Assembly (NCBI GenBank): GCA_041602035.1
Contig: JBFIHA010000021.1
Location: 1 to 49,640 of the forward strand
DNA from: JAOTVV01 sp041602035
GTDB lineage: Bacteria > Gemmatimonadota > Gemmatimonadetes > Gemmatimonadales > GWC2-71-9
Direction: 5' to 3'
DNA length: 49,640 nucleotides
Part shown: positions 48,644-49,640 of the stretch, piece by piece
Position numbering within the stretch: the first letter of the stretch is position 1
Layout: each line of letters begins with the position of its first letter
The notes under the pieces: model-generated
Databases searched by the model: none
What the model saw: the letters and a program-made list of their open reading frames with translations, nothing else
Told to the model about the DNA's origin: nothing
Position numbers and translations under genes: made by a program

Positions 48644-49640
48644 TTACTCGGGCACCCGCCACACCGTGTCCAACACCGTACCATCCACCCACTTCACCAC
48701 GGCCACCGGCTCGTCGGTGAGGGTCGGCTTGTCGGGCGGCCCGCCCAGGATTCCCTCGACGTCGTCCTTGATCGCTTCGATCGGCCTCAGTGGGAGATCC
48801 GAGCCGCGCAGCCGATCGAGCAAGTCCTGCCGCCGCGGATTGACCGCGACGCCCCGCTCGGTGACCACCACGTCGATCAGCTCGCCCGGACCAGTGATGG
48901 TCGTGACCTCGTTCACAATCACGGGAATGCGATCTCGGAACGAAGGAACGGCGAGGATCGTACACCCCGCCGTGAGGCAGTTTTGCCATCCGCCGATCCC
49001 GTGGAGCAGCAACCCGTCGGAGTGAGTCACGACATTGGCGTTGAAGTTGATATCGACTTCGGTAGCGCCGAGGACCACGGCATCCACCAGCGACGCGAAG
49101 TTCCCTTTGCCATGGAAGTTGTATGACGTGAACGGGGACGTGGGCACGTGGCGCGGATCACTGGCGATCGATTGCACACCGGCGAGGTCGAAGGTCTGCC
49201 CGTCGAGGATGTAGTCGGTGAGCCCTGCCTGCAGCAGGTCAACGAGGTACCTGGTCGAGCCACCGCGAACGAACCGCGCTCGGACCCCGGCCTGTTGCAT
49301 CATCTGCTTGAGGTACTGCACGAAAGCGAGCGCGATGCCCCCTGCCCCGGCCTGGAACGAGAATCCCGGACGCATGATACCCGAATCGCGGAGCAGCCGT
49401 GCCACGTACTCCGCGATGAGCAGGCGATCTGGACTACGGGTGATCTCCGTGGTCCCCGAGACGATCTTCGATGGATCGCCCACCGAGTCCATCTCGACCA
49501 CGAAATCCACATTGTTCCCCTGGACCTGCCACGGTACACATGGAAACGGAACGAGATTGTCCGTCACCACGATGACGTGATCCGCATACATCGAGTCGGC
49601 CAACGCGAAACCCAACGAGCCGCATGCCGACGGGCCGTGG
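48644..49640 (-). CDS. citF: Citrate lyase alpha subunit-like CoA-transferase, N-terminus cut off
   Basis: The frame is open to the window end, so the N-terminal part is missing; 331 residues are visible, against about 500 for CitF. The segments GPSACGSLGFALADS, FSFQAGAGGIALA, FHGKGNFASLVDAVVLGATE, LLHGIGGWQNCLTAGC and the ending VVVTERGVAVNPRRQDLLD match citrate lyase alpha subunits (citrate:acetyl-ACP transferase). The symbol is tentative: without citE, citD or citC in view it could be another CoA-transferase of the same family. In context it could feed or use acetyl-CoA near the thiolase/HMGCS genes, but an inverted repeat separates it from them. Confidence 0.85.
   Translation of the reverse strand, partial: HGPSACGSLGFALADSMYADHVIVVTDNLVPFPCVPWQVQGNNVDFVVEMDSVGDPSKIVSGTTEITRSPDRLLIAEYVARLLRDSGIMRPGFSFQAGAGGIALAFVQYLKQMMQQAGVRARFVRGGSTRYLVDLLQAGLTDYILDGQTFDLAGVQSIASDPRHVPTSPFTSYNFHGKGNFASLVDAVVLGATEVDINFNANVVTHSDGLLLHGIGGWQNCLTAGCTILAVPSFRDRIPVIVNEVTTITGPGELIDVVVTERGVAVNPRRQDLLDRLRGSDLPLRPIEAIKDDVEGILGGPPDKPTLTDEPVAVVKWVDGTVLDTVWRVPE

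Noticed and set aside
1..49640. tRNA, rRNA, CRISPR, insertion sequence, prophage or defence genes
   Set aside because: I looked for T-loop words, repeat-spacer periodicity, transposase or integrase motifs and known defence motifs and saw none that held up.

Overview
The window is about 50 kb of GC-rich bacterial chromosome with tightly packed genes on both strands. I see no rRNA, tRNA, CRISPR array, insertion sequence, phage or plasmid gene. The gene set suggests a Gram-negative bacterium of the FCB superphylum, most likely Gemmatimonadota. It includes outer-membrane beta-barrel fusions with TolB/PD40 propellers, a GWxTD-like lipoprotein-operon gene, DUF6174 and DUF4412 proteins, a GH113-like hydrolase, a SURF1 respiratory assembly factor and split-alpha transhydrogenase. 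TAnnTTTG-like promoter boxes, typical of the sister phylum Bacteroidota, lie before several genes. The phylum assignment is inference; no marker gene is present.

Layout. 1-2.5 kb: the end of a beta-helix/PD40 surface protein, then a lipoprotein. 2.6-6.4 kb: a cystathionine gamma-synthase family enzyme (minus), a ZIP transporter, a GH113-like lipoprotein and thioredoxin 2. 6.5-12.8 kb (minus): a Tat-exported class V aminotransferase fold enzyme and a four-gene tkt-pgi-rpiA-SURF1 operon in which every junction overlaps by 4 nt. 12.8-13.3 kb: the longest non-coding stretch, which holds a structured region ending in an orphan terminator. 13.3-17.8 kb: aconitase with a histone-H1-like basic tail, a patatin and an ArfB-like ribosome rescue factor. 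17.9-23.2 kb (minus): pntB, pntAB, pntAA, a collagen-like lipoprotein and moaA. 23.2-30.2 kb: an M1 aminopeptidase lipoprotein, an orphan protein, a YdjM-type membrane protein, DUF971, OsmC, a membrane protein and an AlkD-like protein. 30.4-38.9 kb: a metallopeptidase/propeller/barrel outer-membrane protein, an operon of secreted proteins and lipoproteins that includes an unlisted 48-aa ORF, and threonine dehydratase. 38.9-43.2 kb: cardiolipin synthase, a DUF819 transporter-like protein and a DUF4139 protein. 43.3-49.6 kb (minus): a citrate lyase alpha-like gene cut by the window edge, then HMG-CoA synthase, thiolase, DUF35, two small proteins and a GMC oxidoreductase.

How it fits together. 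Much of the window is central metabolism: pentose phosphate pathway and glycolysis (tkt, pgi, rpiA), the TCA cycle (acnA), NAD(P)H balance (pnt), and acetyl-CoA to HMG-CoA (thiolase/HMGCS/DUF35). The rest is mainly cell-envelope proteins. The most unusual items are the archaeal-style thiolase/DUF35/HMGCS trio with two uncharacterised small proteins behind it, the lysine-rich tail on aconitase, the protease-propeller-barrel fusion, the repeated TAnnTT(TG) boxes close to start codons, and the orphan terminator upstream of acnA. I found no recognisable defence or mobile system.
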